From Rhodanobacter denitrificans (lineage in GTDB: Bacteria; Pseudomonadota; Gammaproteobacteria; Xanthomonadales; Rhodanobacteraceae), in contig QFPO01000005.1 of NCBI GenBank assembly GCA_003241385.1, forward strand, positions 248,001 to 312,000: a DNA stretch of 64,000 bases, given 5' to 3'. Numbering within the stretch: position 1 is the first letter of the stretch; each line of letters begins with the position of its first letter. Positions 9,402 through 17,695 of this stretch are shown in pieces. A program made the translations under genes and the position numbers. The notes under the pieces are model-generated. The model saw only the letters and a program-made list of their open reading frames with translations. It was not told the DNA's origin and made no database searches.

Positions 9402-10805
9402 TCAGCCGTTCAGCGGCAGCCGCGCGCCGATGTAGTCGGCGACGTTGAGCGCATGCGGGTGGCCGCGGTTCGACAGCACGACGGTCCTGTAGTCCGATTG
9501 CGGATAGATCGCGACATCGGCATTGACACCCGGCGCCGCGCCGCCGTGTCCGTACCACGAGGCCCCGTTGCGGGACGCGACGCGCAGGCCGAGCGACCAG
9601 TGCGCGGTGCCGGCGGCGATGCGCGGACGGACCAGCTGGTCGAGACGATCGCCGTCGAGCAGTCGGCCGTCGCGCAGGGCGACGCCGAAGCGGTGCAGGT
9701 CCTCGACGGTGGAATAGCCGCCGCCCGCGGGCAGGCCCGTATAGAACGGCAGTGCGCGCAATCCGGTCTCGGCCGCTCCGGTACACGGGGCGGCGGTATC
9801 GCCATCCGATGCGGACGAGGAGGTCGAGGCCATGCCGGCGACGCGAAAGATGCAGCGCTCCAGATGGACGTCCCACGGCGTCGCGGTCACGTGCTCGACG
9901 ATCGCGCCGAGCACGATGAAGCCGAAGTTGCTGTAGCCCCAGCGCGAGCCCGGAGCAAACGCCGGCGCCCGCTCGCCGAACATGCGGATGAAGTCCGATG
10001 GCGTACGCAGCTCGGCCTGATGCCGCTCATAGTCGGCGCCGAAGAAGTCGCCGGTTCCGCCGCTGTGGGTCAGCAGATGCTCGATCGTCACCGTTCGCGC
10101 GAGCGGCGTATCCGGATACGCCGGCAACGACGCGGCGATCGTGTCGGTCAGACGCAGCCGGCCTTGCTGGACCAGCTGAAGTATCGCCACCGCGATGAAC
10201 ATCTTGCCGGCCGAGCCGATGCAGAACCGCGTCTGCGGCGTCACGTCCCGGGACGCATGAATCGAGCGGGATCCGTACGCCTCGCGAAACAGCACGTCGT
10301 CGCCCTTCGCGATCAGCACGGCACCGGAGAAGCGTCCGGCCGCCGCCTCGGTGCGCAGCTTCCGGCGCAGCCGGGCGAGCGCCTCGCGCTCGCCGGTGCG
10401 CCGGACCACGAAATCGGCCGGCGGCGACGCGCCGAGAAACGCCAGGTCGTCGATGCGTCCGTCGCCGATCGTCAGCACGACGCGCGAGAACCGATCCCAG
10501 CGGCGATCCCGCACCCATGCGGTGATCTCCCGCGGCGCCGTTCGTTCGCTGCGCAGCAGGACGAAACCGCCCGACGCCTCGCGCATGCCCAGATCGTCGT
10601 CGAGATACGGAACCAGCGTCGGGACGTAGGCCCGCACGAACTGCACGTACCTCGACGCACGCGCGTCGTTGAACGCCGCGAGCCATCGCGACAGCCATGC
10701 CGGCGCGTCGTCGGCCGGCGGCGCCGGATCCCTCGCCGATACCGATCCGGGCAGGCACGCGAGCGCGAGCGCCGTGCCGATGAAGTGACGCCGACTCAAT
10801 GCCAT
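9402..10805 (-). CDS. Tat-exported serine hydrolase, beta-lactamase/DD-peptidase fold
   Basis: 467 residues from ATG 10805, chosen because it begins with a twin-arginine signal (MALSRRHFIG, hydrophobic stretch, then SVSA); the frame is open further upstream without signal-like sequence. Residues ~30-140 form an N-terminal DUF-like region as in other periplasmic serine hydrolases. The catalytic half shows all three class C/serine hydrolase motifs: S198-x-x-K201 (SAGK), Y291-S-N293 and H420-G-G422. Substrate is unknown: candidates are D-amino-acid peptides or esters. Acquired beta-lactam resistance is not implied. It is divergent from a MarR-family regulator, with a perfect palindrome between them. 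Confidence 0.88.
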   Translation of the reverse strand: MALSRRHFIGTALALACLPGSVSARDPAPPADDAPAWLSRWLAAFNDARASRYVQFVRAYVPTLVPYLDDDLGMREASGGFVLLRSERTAPREITAWVRDRRWDRFSRVVLTIGDGRIDDLAFLGASPPADFVVRRTGEREALARLRRKLRTEAAAGRFSGAVLIAKGDDVLFREAYGSRSIHASRDVTPQTRFCIGSAGKMFIAVAILQLVQQGRLRLTDTIAASLPAYPDTPLARTVTIEHLLTHSGGTGDFFGADYERHQAELRTPSDFIRMFGERAPAFAPGSRWGYSNFGFIVLGAIVEHVTATPWDVHLERCIFRVAGMASTSSSASDGDTAAPCTGAAETGLRALPFYTGLPAGGGYSTVEDLHRFGVALRDGRLLDGDRLDQLVRPRIAAGTAHWSLGLRVASRNGASWYGHGGAAPGVNADVAIYPQSDYRTVVLSNRGHPHALNVADYIGARLPLNG

Positions 10806-10876
10806 TGTCCTGCTCCGATGACGAACGACGTCGCGCTGATCCCGCCCGGGGCGACACGACGCTTGCGGACAGGATA

Positions 10877-10890
10877 GGTAGGCGCCTACC
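10877..10890. promoter_or_regulatory. Perfect 14-base palindrome, candidate MarR operator
   Basis: GGTAGGCGCCTACC is a perfect inverted repeat, 72 bases upstream of the serine hydrolase start (minus strand) and 37 bases upstream of the MarR-family start (plus strand). MarR proteins bind such dyads in divergent intergenic regions and usually repress both genes. The assignment is by position and symmetry only. Confidence 0.55.
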
Positions 10891-10926
10891 ATTCGTCAAC
10901 GGTACGGGACGACGTGGGGCCGGACG

Positions 10927-11457
10927 ATGGACTACAGCAGGAACAGCGGCGGTGCGGCGCTCGGTGCGCGGCTGCGCCGCCTGTCGGAGGCGATCGACCG
11001 CGATGCGACGCGCGCGTATGCGGCGCTCGGCATCGATTTCGAGCAACGCTGGTTCGGCGTACTCAATCAGCTGGTGCTCAACGGGCCGATGACGGTCAGC
11101 GAGCTCGCAGCGGCGCTGCGCATCACGCGCGCATCGGTCAGCCAGACGCGGCAGTCGCTCGAGGCCTCGGGCATCGTCGAGGCGACAGCGCACGCGACGG
11201 ATGCACGGCAGCGCCATCTGGCGCTCACCGCCGCGGGATCGGCGCTGGTGCGCCGTTTGCGGCCGTTGTGGCGGGCGATGGACGAAGCGGCGCGCGAAGT
11301 GGATGCCGAGGCCGGCGAAGTAGTCGCCGTGCTCGACCGGCTCGATGAGGCGCTCGAACGGCGATCGATGTTCGATCGCATCAGCGAGAAGCTGTCTCGA
11401 ACGACCGACGTCGCCGCCGAACGACGGACGCGGACCCGGTCGAAGCGCGCGCCGTGA
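10927..11457 (+). CDS. MarR-family transcriptional regulator
   Basis: 176 residues, slightly longer than a typical MarR (~140-150) because of a basic C-terminal tail (TRTRSKRAP). The winged-helix core at ~50-110 is clear: GPMTVSELAAALRITRASVSQTRQSLEASGIV, then a wing with DARQRHLALTAAG. MarR proteins are dimeric repressors released by small phenolic or oxidised ligands. Being divergent from the serine hydrolase with a palindrome between them, it probably controls that gene and itself. The ligand cannot be inferred. Confidence 0.88.
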   Translation: MDYSRNSGGAALGARLRRLSEAIDRDATRAYAALGIDFEQRWFGVLNQLVLNGPMTVSELAAALRITRASVSQTRQSLEASGIVEATAHATDARQRHLALTAAGSALVRRLRPLWRAMDEAAREVDAEAGEVVAVLDRLDEALERRSMFDRISEKLSRTTDVAAERRTRTRSKRAP

Positions 11458-11925
11458 TCGCGCTGGCGGCTGCTTCTCACCCATCCGTCACTTCGCCGAG
11501 CGGCCGATGCAGTCGATCGACGAGCGGGATCGGACGATGCGGCGTCGGCGGCACGAGGGACGATCGGCTCGCGGCCGGTCGTCTCGGCTCGAAGTCCGCG
11601 ATCGTCGCGACGAACGCCGTGCGCCGCGAGGCGGCCCGAGAAGGCATCCGGCCCGCCGAAGCCCGCGTCGTCGCAAACTCGACGCGCTGCGTGGCGCATC
11701 GACCGATGGACGCGCGCAGCAGGCTGCTCGTCGGCAGGGCGATTGGCATGGCGCGCCGCGGTGCCGGCGGCCCCGGTGCCCGCTGGCGTTCGGCACGCTC
11801 TCTATCCGATCGCAGCACGTAGCCGCGTCTGCGAATGCGCCCCGATCGATGCATGGACGCCGGTCAGTTCGTGACCGGACCGTCTGGGACGCGGCTGTCG
11901 TCGCCGGACATCGATGACGCCGGCA
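11458..11925. other. Intergenic region with no supported gene
   Basis: 468 bases between the MarR gene and the convergent cupin gene. Several frames are open, but all are Arg/Ser-rich GC-driven translations without domains or ribosome sites. I see no repeat or RNA structure that I can support. Confidence 0.5.
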
Positions 11926-12267
11926 TCACGTGCGGCCCGGACCTTTCGGATCGCCGTCGCCGTCGAACGCCGGCGGGTAATAGACGTTCAGCGTCTTCAG
12001 CGGTGTGCGGCCGGTATTGCGGATCGTGTGGCGCTCGCCGCGTTCGATGACCAGCAGCCGTCCCGCGCGCAGCGGAATGCGGCGGCCGTCGACGGTCGCC
12101 ATGCCGGTGCCGGCCACCACGTACAACCACTGGTCGGCGCCGCGATGGCGATTGTCGTCGCCGCCTTCCTGTCCGCCCGGTTCGATCACCATCTGCGCCG
12201 CCTGCACGCGGCGCACCGTGAACAGCGTGCGGAAGCCGGTACCGAAGCGGAGCAGGGTGTGGCGCAT
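11926..12267 (-). CDS. Small cupin-domain protein
   Basis: 113 residues from ATG 12267; upstream in-frame sequence is arginine-rich and not protein-like, so the shorter start is preferred. It is a single cupin barrel: motif 1 includes H41 and Q46 (NRHRGADQWLYVVAG), and motif 2 ends GERHTIRNTG (H80). Small cupins bind a metal or small ligand in the barrel and act as dioxygenases, isomerases or sensors; nothing here decides which. It lies 124 bases downstream of the YahK-type dehydrogenase on the same strand and may be its operon partner. Confidence 0.85.
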   Translation of the reverse strand: MRHTLLRFGTGFRTLFTVRRVQAAQMVIEPGGQEGGDDNRHRGADQWLYVVAGTGMATVDGRRIPLRAGRLLVIERGERHTIRNTGRTPLKTLNVYYPPAFDGDGDPKGPGRT

Positions 12268-12391
12268 GGCGGACCTCGAGCGTGACGGGGCGATCCACCG
12301 TGCCGCCGCCCGCTTGAACCGGCGCTGCACGCGCGCCCGCGCGCGCCGCCGCAGCGGCCGGCCCGGCACTGCGCCGGGCCGGCCACAGGCT

Positions 12392-13444
12392 TCAGGCCGC
12401 GAGCGTCGCGTTGTCGATCACGAAACGGTACTTCACGTCGCTCTTGACCATGCGATCGTAGGCCTCGTCGATCTGCTTCGCCGCGATCAGCTCGATGTCG
12501 GCGACGATGCCGTGCTCGGCGCAGAAGTCGAGCATCTCCTGCGTCTCGGCGATGCCGCCGATCAGCGAGCCGGCGATCGCGCGGCGCCTGAAGATCAGCG
12601 GACCGACCGCCGGCGACGGATGCGGATGTTCCGGCACGCCGATCAGCACCAGGGTGCCGTCGCGCTTGAGCAGTGTCGTGAACGCATCGAGCGAATGGCT
12701 GGCCGCCACGGTGTCGAGGATCAGGTCGAAGCGATTGGCCTGCGTGCGCATCGCGCCCGCGTCGCGCGAGACGACGACCTCGTGCGCGCCGAGCGCCAGC
12801 GCATCCTGCCGCTTGGATTCGGAGGTCGTGAACGCGACCACCTGGGCGCCCATCGCCCGCGCGATCTTGATGCCCATGTGGCCCAGACCGCCGATGCCGA
12901 CGATGCCCACGGTCTTGCCGGGGCCCGCGTTCCAGTGCCGCAGCGGCGAATACGTCGTGATGCCGGCGCACAGCAGCGGCGCGACCGCGGCGAGCTGGTC
13001 GTGCGGATGGCGGATCGTCAGCACGAAGCCTTCGTCGACGACGATGCGCTGCGCGTAACCGCCGAGCGTATGACCCGGCGCATCCGCGGTCCGGCCGTTG
13101 TAGGTCGGAACGAAACCGTTCTCGCAGTACTGCTCCAGGCCTTCGGCGCAGGACGGGCACGACCGGCAGCTGTCGACCATGCAGCCGACGCCGACCGTGT
13201 CGCCGACGGCGAAGCGCGTGACCTCGGCGCCGACCGCGCTGACGCGGCCGACGATCTCGTGCCCGGGCACGCACGGATACAGCGTGCCGCCCCATTCGGA
13301 GCGCACCGTGTGCAGGTCCGAGTGGCAGACGCCACAGTAGGCGATGTCGACCTGGACGTCGCGCGGGCCGGGCGCGCGGCGTTCGATATCGAGGAGTTCC
13401 AGCGGTTGGTCGGCGGCGTGCGCGCCGTATGCCTTGACGTTCAT
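12392..13444 (-). CDS. yahK: NAD(P)-dependent zinc alcohol/aldehyde reductase, YahK type
   Basis: 350 residues, almost the length of E. coli YahK, which it resembles closely along the whole chain. Catalytic zinc ligands are visible at C40, H62 and C159 (with E63), and the structural zinc ligands at C93, C96, C99 and C107. The nucleotide fold starts at GIGGLGHMG (~183-191). YahK enzymes reduce a broad range of aldehydes with NADPH. This cytosolic medium-chain dehydrogenase is probably a detoxification enzyme. The orthology-based symbol is an inference from remembered sequence similarity. Confidence 0.88.
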   Translation of the reverse strand: MNVKAYGAHAADQPLELLDIERRAPGPRDVQVDIAYCGVCHSDLHTVRSEWGGTLYPCVPGHEIVGRVSAVGAEVTRFAVGDTVGVGCMVDSCRSCPSCAEGLEQYCENGFVPTYNGRTADAPGHTLGGYAQRIVVDEGFVLTIRHPHDQLAAVAPLLCAGITTYSPLRHWNAGPGKTVGIVGIGGLGHMGIKIARAMGAQVVAFTTSESKRQDALALGAHEVVVSRDAGAMRTQANRFDLILDTVAASHSLDAFTTLLKRDGTLVLIGVPEHPHPSPAVGPLIFRRRAIAGSLIGGIAETQEMLDFCAEHGIVADIELIAAKQIDEAYDRMVKSDVKYRFVIDNATLAA

Positions 13445-13831
13445 GGCGTTCGAGTCTTCCGTCGGGTGGGAGAGGGAGTGCGGGTATCGCCGCGCCGCAT
13501 CGAGCGGGCAGTGCGGCCGGTCGCGCGAGGGGCGAGGGGCCGGCGCGGACGGCGCGGGGACGCGCAGTATGGCTCCGGGCGGCTCGCGCCGGCCAGCCGC
13601 ATCCTGGCGCGGAATTGCCCGATTCGCGCAAGCTGCGCCGTCGTGGCCGTCGTGGCCGTCGTGGCCGTCGTGGCGTCGTGGCGTCGTGGCGTCGTCGCGG
13701 GCGGCGCCGCAGCCGGTAAGGTCATGGCCTGATCGGTGCTTCCCGCGGCTGCGGCGTCGGTTCGGGCCATCTCGCGCGGGCCGGCGTTACAGTAGCGGCC
13801 CGATCGCCGGACCCGATGTCGCGGAGAACTC
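13445..13831. other. Intergenic region carrying a short tandem repeat
   Basis: 387 bases between the divergent yahK-like gene and the plus-strand membrane-protein gene. Apart from the 9-base tandem tract listed separately, no gene or RNA is supported. It should contain promoters for both flanking genes, but none is clear enough to mark. Confidence 0.5.
13638..13697 (+). repeat. Tandem GTCGTGGCC / GTCGTGGC microsatellite-like tract
   Basis: About four 9-base GTCGTGGCC units run directly into shorter GTCGTGGC-type units, all head to tail. The tract is noncoding in my annotation. Such tracts are prone to slippage, so copy number may vary between strains. Confidence 0.75.
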
Positions 13832-14536
13832 ATGCGCTATCTCGATTTCAGTTCGTGGCAGGCGGTGCTGACGACCCTGATCGGCCTGGCGGTGATCACG
13901 CTGATCGGCGTCGGCATCCGCCTGCTGGTCATGCAGACGATCCAGCAGCGGCGCGAGCGTGAGAACCGCCAGATCAACGAGCGCCTGCGCACGCTGATCG
14001 CCGCGTACAAGACGCTCGGCGGCTCGTTCACCGGCGATCTGCGCGTCGACCCCGCGCATCTGCGTGATCTGCGCCAGCGCGCAGCCGAGGAAGGCCGCGC
14101 TTTCGAAGAGCGCAGCGACCGCGCACGCCGCATGCGCGACGCGGTCGAGGCCGCGCTGTCGGACATCCTGCTGCTCGGCACCGAGGACCAGGTTCGTCTC
14201 GCCGCGCAGGCCGCCGCCGAGCTGGTCGCCGGCCGACCCGTGCACGTGGCCGAACTGGTCGTCTCGCTGCGCACCTTCATCCGCGACGTGCTCGACCTCG
14301 ACCCGGTGCCGGCCGCCCTGACGATTCCGCAGCAGGGCCCGACACGCCCGGCCAGCGGCGGCGGCAAGGGCGGCGGCGGACGCGGCGAGGGCGGTCGCGA
14401 AGGCGGCGGCAGAGGTGGTGGCGGCGGAGGCGGTGGTATGGGCGGAGGCGGCATGGGCCTCGGTGTCGGCATGGGCATCGGCGCCGGCGGTGTCGCGGCT
14501 GCCGATGACGCCATCGAGCCGCCGGGTGCGCCTTAG
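13832..14536 (+). CDS. Membrane-anchored coiled-coil protein with glycine-rich C-terminus
   Basis: 234 residues. One membrane segment near the N-terminus (~10-33) is followed by a charged helical region (~37-110, many Arg/Glu heptad-like stretches), a short alpha/beta-like part (~115-165), and a tail that is mostly glycine (~172-225). I do not recognise the family. The topology suggests an inner-membrane anchor with a cytoplasmic helical domain. The glycine tail comes from repetitive GGC/GGT codons and may be length-variable. Confidence 0.72.
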   Translation: MRYLDFSSWQAVLTTLIGLAVITLIGVGIRLLVMQTIQQRRERENRQINERLRTLIAAYKTLGGSFTGDLRVDPAHLRDLRQRAAEEGRAFEERSDRARRMRDAVEAALSDILLLGTEDQVRLAAQAAAELVAGRPVHVAELVVSLRTFIRDVLDLDPVPAALTIPQQGPTRPASGGGKGGGGRGEGGREGGGRGGGGGGGGMGGGGMGLGVGMGIGAGGVAAADDAIEPPGAP

Positions 14537-14705
14537 GTCGCGACGCGTGGCGCGGTCCCGGACCGATGGTCCAGATCAGGCGCAGCCTGGGGCGCGTGTT
14601 CCGATCGGGTTGCTTTCTGGCCGCGGCCACAGGCTGCCACTTCAGCCAGACCGTTCCGGCGCGGCCTCACCCGGTCTCCGTCTCAGGCCGACCGGTCTCG
14701 AGCGC

Positions 14706-15101
14706 TCAGTCTTGCGCCGGCGTATTGATCACCGCCTCGATCCGATGTCCGTCCGGATCGACGACGAAGGCCGCGTAGTAGTGCGGCCCGTAGTGCGGCC
14801 GTAGGCCCGGCACGCCGTCGTCGCGGCCGCCGTGGCGCAGCGCCGCCGCGTGGAACGCATCGACCGACGCGCGACCCGGCGCGGCCAGTGCAAAATGGAA
14901 TCCCGGCCCCGGCGGCTGCGCGCCGGCACGCCGCTTGAGCGCCAGCTTGTCACCGCCGCCGGGCGGACCGTAGCCCGCGGCCGCATCGTCGCCGTCCAGA
15001 TCGGACCACACGCGCACATAGCCGAGCGGCGCCAGCACGGCGTCGTAGAACGCGACCGCGCGCTCGATGTCGGTAACGCCAAGCGACACGTGATGCAGCA
15101 T
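14706..15101 (-). CDS. VOC-superfamily (glyoxalase/bleomycin-resistance fold) protein
   Basis: 131 residues from ATG 15101. This start is preferred because the vicinal-oxygen-chelate fold begins immediately (MLHHVSLGVTDIERAVAFYDAVLAPLGY). The second half has the usual HYGPHYYAAFVVDPDGHRIEAV signature with metal-ligand candidates H3, H70-region and E near the end. Members are lyases, dioxygenases or binding proteins; no specific reaction can be assigned. It is a single gene facing the glycine-rich protein gene. Confidence 0.85.
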   Translation of the reverse strand: MLHHVSLGVTDIERAVAFYDAVLAPLGYVRVWSDLDGDDAAAGYGPPGGGDKLALKRRAGAQPPGPGFHFALAAPGRASVDAFHAAALRHGGRDDGVPGLRPHYGPHYYAAFVVDPDGHRIEAVINTPAQD

Positions 15102-15660
15102 GGCCGGATCCGGTCCCAATGGGGGGCTTCTGGATACCACAGCGCAGCGCAGGCGAGCACCCGCCTGGGGGCATAGACGGGTGCCCGCCTCCTTGCTGCG
15201 CAGCCACTTGTCGACGCCGGTTTTCCGGCCTAGAGTCGCTCCGCGGATTCAGGGGCGGCGCCTCCACGGGCGTCGGCAAAGGTCGGCGCCGCCGAGCGCG
15301 CGCCGGCCGATCGATTCATGTCGAGGACGACATGGAAGGGATGCAGGCACAGGCTGCAAGCAGGGAGACCCCGCCGGCGACGCGCCGGTCGGTGCGCCGC
15401 AGCGCACGCCCGCTTACGCGCCGACGTCCTTCCGCGCGCCCATTCGCTGCTCTCCGTCCGCGGCCGACGTCGCCGTCGGCTTCCTCCATTTCTCGATTCC
15501 CGATGCAGCTGTCGCCGAACGGTTTCGTTCGGCGTCTTTGCTTTCGCGTCGCGACAGCGCTGCCGTCTGTGCCGATCAGGCACCCAGGTCCGTTCCATCC
15601 TTTCGATGCTTCCAAACGCGCGCTCATGCCGCGCGCTTCATCCGTGCATAGGAGACACCC
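15102..15660. other. Intergenic region with one GC-rich hairpin, no supported gene
   Basis: 559 bases between two divergent genes. An imperfect inverted repeat (15151-15163 with 15178-15190; arms AGGCGAGCACCCG and CGGGTGCCCGCCT, central mismatch) lies ~50 bases upstream of the VOC gene start and could form a stem-loop in its leader. Open frames are arginine/proline-rich and not protein-like. Confidence 0.45.
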
Positions 15661-16083
15661 ATGAACAAGCCACCCCGCTGGTTCACCGTCGTCGCCGTCA
15701 TCGCTCTGCTGTGGAATCTGCTCGGCTGCGTCGCCTTCATCGGCGACCTGCGCCTGACGGCCGCCGACATCGCGCAGATGCCGGCCGAGCATCAGGCGCT
15801 CTACGCGGCACGCCCGGCCTGGGCAGTCGCGGCCACTGCGGTCGCCGTCTTCGGCGGCCTGCTCGGCTGCATCGCGCTGCTGATGCGCAAGAAATGGGCG
15901 CTGCCGGTATTCGTGCTCTCGCTGATCGGGATCGTCGTCCAGGACATCGGGCTGTTCGTGCTAGCGGATGCGGTCAAGCTGGCTGGGCCGGTGGTGGCGG
16001 TGTTGCAGGGGGTGGTGTTGGTGGTGGCGATTGGGTTGGTCTTGTTGAGCCGGAAGAGCATTGGACGGGGTTGGATTAAATAG
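15661..16083 (+). CDS. Small four-helix membrane protein
   Basis: 140 residues with four predicted membrane segments (~8-28, ~52-74, ~80-102, ~106-128) and short loops; strong ribosome site AGGAGA 8 bases before ATG. It belongs to a widespread family of uncharacterised small integral membrane proteins, sometimes loosely annotated as sugar transporter-like; I would not assign a substrate. Its last ~100 bases turn TG-rich, marking the transition into the AT-rich island that follows. Confidence 0.78.
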   Translation: MNKPPRWFTVVAVIALLWNLLGCVAFIGDLRLTAADIAQMPAEHQALYAARPAWAVAATAVAVFGGLLGCIALLMRKKWALPVFVLSLIGIVVQDIGLFVLADAVKLAGPVVAVLQGVVLVVAIGLVLLSRKSIGRGWIK

Positions 16084-16133
16084 ACTAGCAAATTTCTTGA
16101 TTTGAACGAAAATCCATCTATACGGGGGCTAAA

Positions 16134-16496
16134 GTGGAGGAGAAGATCTTCTTTGATCGTGGCGGGGTTAGTGTGTCGAATGCTCGCTTCATCGTGAATG
16201 GGCAAACATACGCAATGAATGGCGTGACTTCAGTCAAGCAGGGTGTGAATAACCCGTCGAGAGCTTGGCCGCTATTGCTTGGCTTGCTCGCTATTGTCGT
16301 ACTTCTGAATGAGGGTAGCGTTTGGGGAGGGCTTTTGCTTGTCGTGGCGATTCTATGGTGGGTAGCCCAAAAGCCAGAGTGGATCGTTGTTCTAAATAGT
16401 TCATCAGGAGAAACAAAAGCGCTGAGCAGCGCTGATCAGTCCTATATCAAAGGCGTCATTGAGGCACTCAATCAGTCCATAATTTACCGAGGTTAG
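16134..16496 (+). CDS. DUF6232-family membrane protein
   Basis: 120 residues from GTG 16134, preceded by a G-rich ribosome site. The N-terminal part (EKIFFDRGGVSVSNARFIVNGQTYAMNGVTSV) matches the DUF6232 pattern, a small PH-like beta domain. Two membrane segments follow (~43-60 and ~64-80), then a soluble tail that reads like the end of the same domain (EWIVVLNSSSGETKAL). Function is unknown; such proteins occur in accessory regions. First gene of the AT-rich island. Confidence 0.75.
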   Translation: MEEKIFFDRGGVSVSNARFIVNGQTYAMNGVTSVKQGVNNPSRAWPLLLGLLAIVVLLNEGSVWGGLLLVVAILWWVAQKPEWIVVLNSSSGETKALSSADQSYIKGVIEALNQSIIYRG

Positions 16497-16706
16497 AGAT
16501 TTATAGTTTCTCACATACCGATGCGCCTTCAGTGGATCAACGGAGCGATTCGAGTTCGGTTTACTTCTAAGTAGTATTCTTTTGACATCATCCGGTACAT
16601 GCTCTGGCCCCAGCAACCCTAGTATCGAGCGGTACTAAGAGGGGGCGCCATGCGGTGCGCTTTGGATAGGTCGTATAACCGGACCCAGGGATCCGACTAT
16701 TGGGTA

Positions 16707-16713
16707 GTTAGAC
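16707..16713 (+). other. Possible integron core site GTTAGAC just before a start codon
   Basis: GTTAGAC fits the attC R' core GTTRRRY and lies four bases before the ATG of the next gene, the spacing typical of integron cassettes. An upstream partner GTATAAC (16673-16679) would make a short, poor attC. Much weaker than the site at 20544-20602. Confidence 0.3.
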
Positions 16714-16717
16714 ACTT

Positions 16718-17092
16718 ATGCCGCCAACATCTCAACGAAAAAAGCCCTCGCCGCCGGGCCCCGCTCGGGCCAAGTTGGTTGAGGCAATCAATACACCCCT
16801 TGGCTTCTTCGTCTTGGCTCTTCTCATTGTTGAGGCATTTCTTGCTACCGTACTATTGTGGGCGGAGCTGGCATTAACAGAGAAGATGAGCTGCGTCTGG
16901 CTTGGGGTTGTCCTCTTTATCCTTGTCGTGGCTATTGTTGGGATACTGGTTTGGCATAGGCCCCAACACCTTACTTTCGACAGAGATGCCCACCTCTTAG
17001 ATAGAGGGAAGATGCCATTCGGCACAAACCAGGAGAAGGTCAGCGCCGCCGTGGCACTAAGCGGTCAGAAGCATGAGGAGAGCGGACAATGA
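16718..17092 (+). CDS. Two-helix membrane protein paired with a SinR-like gene
   Basis: 124 residues: a basic Pro-rich N-terminus, two membrane segments (~28-50 and ~59-81), then a soluble tail. I do not recognise the family. Its stop overlaps the start of the next gene (ATGA, 17089-17092), so the two are translationally coupled and probably act together. No signal peptide. Composition is that of the island. Confidence 0.7.
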   Translation: MPPTSQRKKPSPPGPARAKLVEAINTPLGFFVLALLIVEAFLATVLLWAELALTEKMSCVWLGVVLFILVVAIVGILVWHRPQHLTFDRDAHLLDRGKMPFGTNQEKVSAAVALSGQKHEESGQ

Positions 17093-17385
17093 AGCGCGCT
17101 TACATGGTCACTTATGACTACAAAGGCACTTCAGAGCAGTACTCTGCTCTCTTTGATGAGCTTAAGACGTTCGTAGGCTGGTGGCACTATATTGCAAACT
17201 CGTGGCTAATCATTTCGGATGATAACGCCAAAGAAATATTCGAGAAACTCAAGCCCCATCTAGATAACGACATCAACCTCCTTGTCATTGAGGTCGGGCA
17301 AGACAGGCAAGGCTGGCTTCCCAAGAAGGCTTGGGAATGGATCAAGAGAAACCTTCCAAAGTACGGCCTCGGTAGAGCGGGGTAA
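17089..17385 (+). CDS. SinR-like / Cas2-like-fold small protein
   Basis: 98 residues that match the pattern of proteins often named SinR family: an opening strand MxTYDYKG, a central WWHYIANSWLIIS, then a conserved LLVIEVGQ and a WxKxxLP tail. The strand-helix pattern resembles the ferredoxin-like fold of Cas2/VapD-type proteins. No cas1, repeats or other cas genes are nearby, so this is not a CRISPR adaptation gene. Coupling to the preceding membrane protein is the main functional clue. Nuclease activity is not shown. Confidence 0.7.
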   Translation: MKRAYMVTYDYKGTSEQYSALFDELKTFVGWWHYIANSWLIISDDNAKEIFEKLKPHLDNDINLLVIEVGQDRQGWLPKKAWEWIKRNLPKYGLGRAG

Positions 17386-17423
17386 GCCAAAAAACGGAAA
17401 AACGGGGTCAAGTACTAAAGTTT

Positions 17424-17539
17424 TCGAGAACGGGGTCAGGTTTATTTTTTCTAGATGTGTAGGCCTGGGTGGGAACGTCTGCCAGAACCGTCGACCCCAT
17501 CGTGGCGAGGCGCCGAAACGTACTCTGACTCCGTTTCTC
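17424..17539. repeat. GGGGTCAG palindromic element, copy A
   Basis: Left arm CGGGGTCAG (17431-17439) pairs with right arm CTGACTCCG (17525-17533, one G-T pair). Between them is a conserved body (CTAGATGTGTAGG, GGTGGGAACGTCTGCCAGA, CGCCGAAACGTACTCTGA) shared with the copies at 18374 and 19684. A degenerate left-arm fragment (AACGGGGTCAAGTAC) lies just before it at 17401-17415. Confidence 0.8.
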
Positions 17540-17695
17540 AGCACGACTGGCGTCTTAGTGCTTTGAGTGGACGGTTTTTGTTTTCGCGCTCGCATCTTAG
17601 CGAAACGCCAAAACGTACTTGGCCACGTTTATGTTTGAATTTACTTAAAATTAAACAATAATCAAAAATAAAATATATCAATAGGAGATAAATTA

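Noticed and set aside
9402..10805. Acquired AmpC-type beta-lactamase
   Set aside because: Has the general serine-hydrolase motifs, but a long unrelated N-terminal region and HGG in place of KTG; no sign of mobility.
13638..13697. CRISPR-like array
   Set aside because: Units are contiguous 8-9-base tandem repeats without spacers.
16650..16877. 75-codon frame in the island
   Set aside because: Overlaps the better-supported membrane-protein gene in another frame.
17089..17385. CRISPR adaptation gene (Cas2)
   Set aside because: Only the fold pattern is similar; there is no cas1, no array and no other cas gene.
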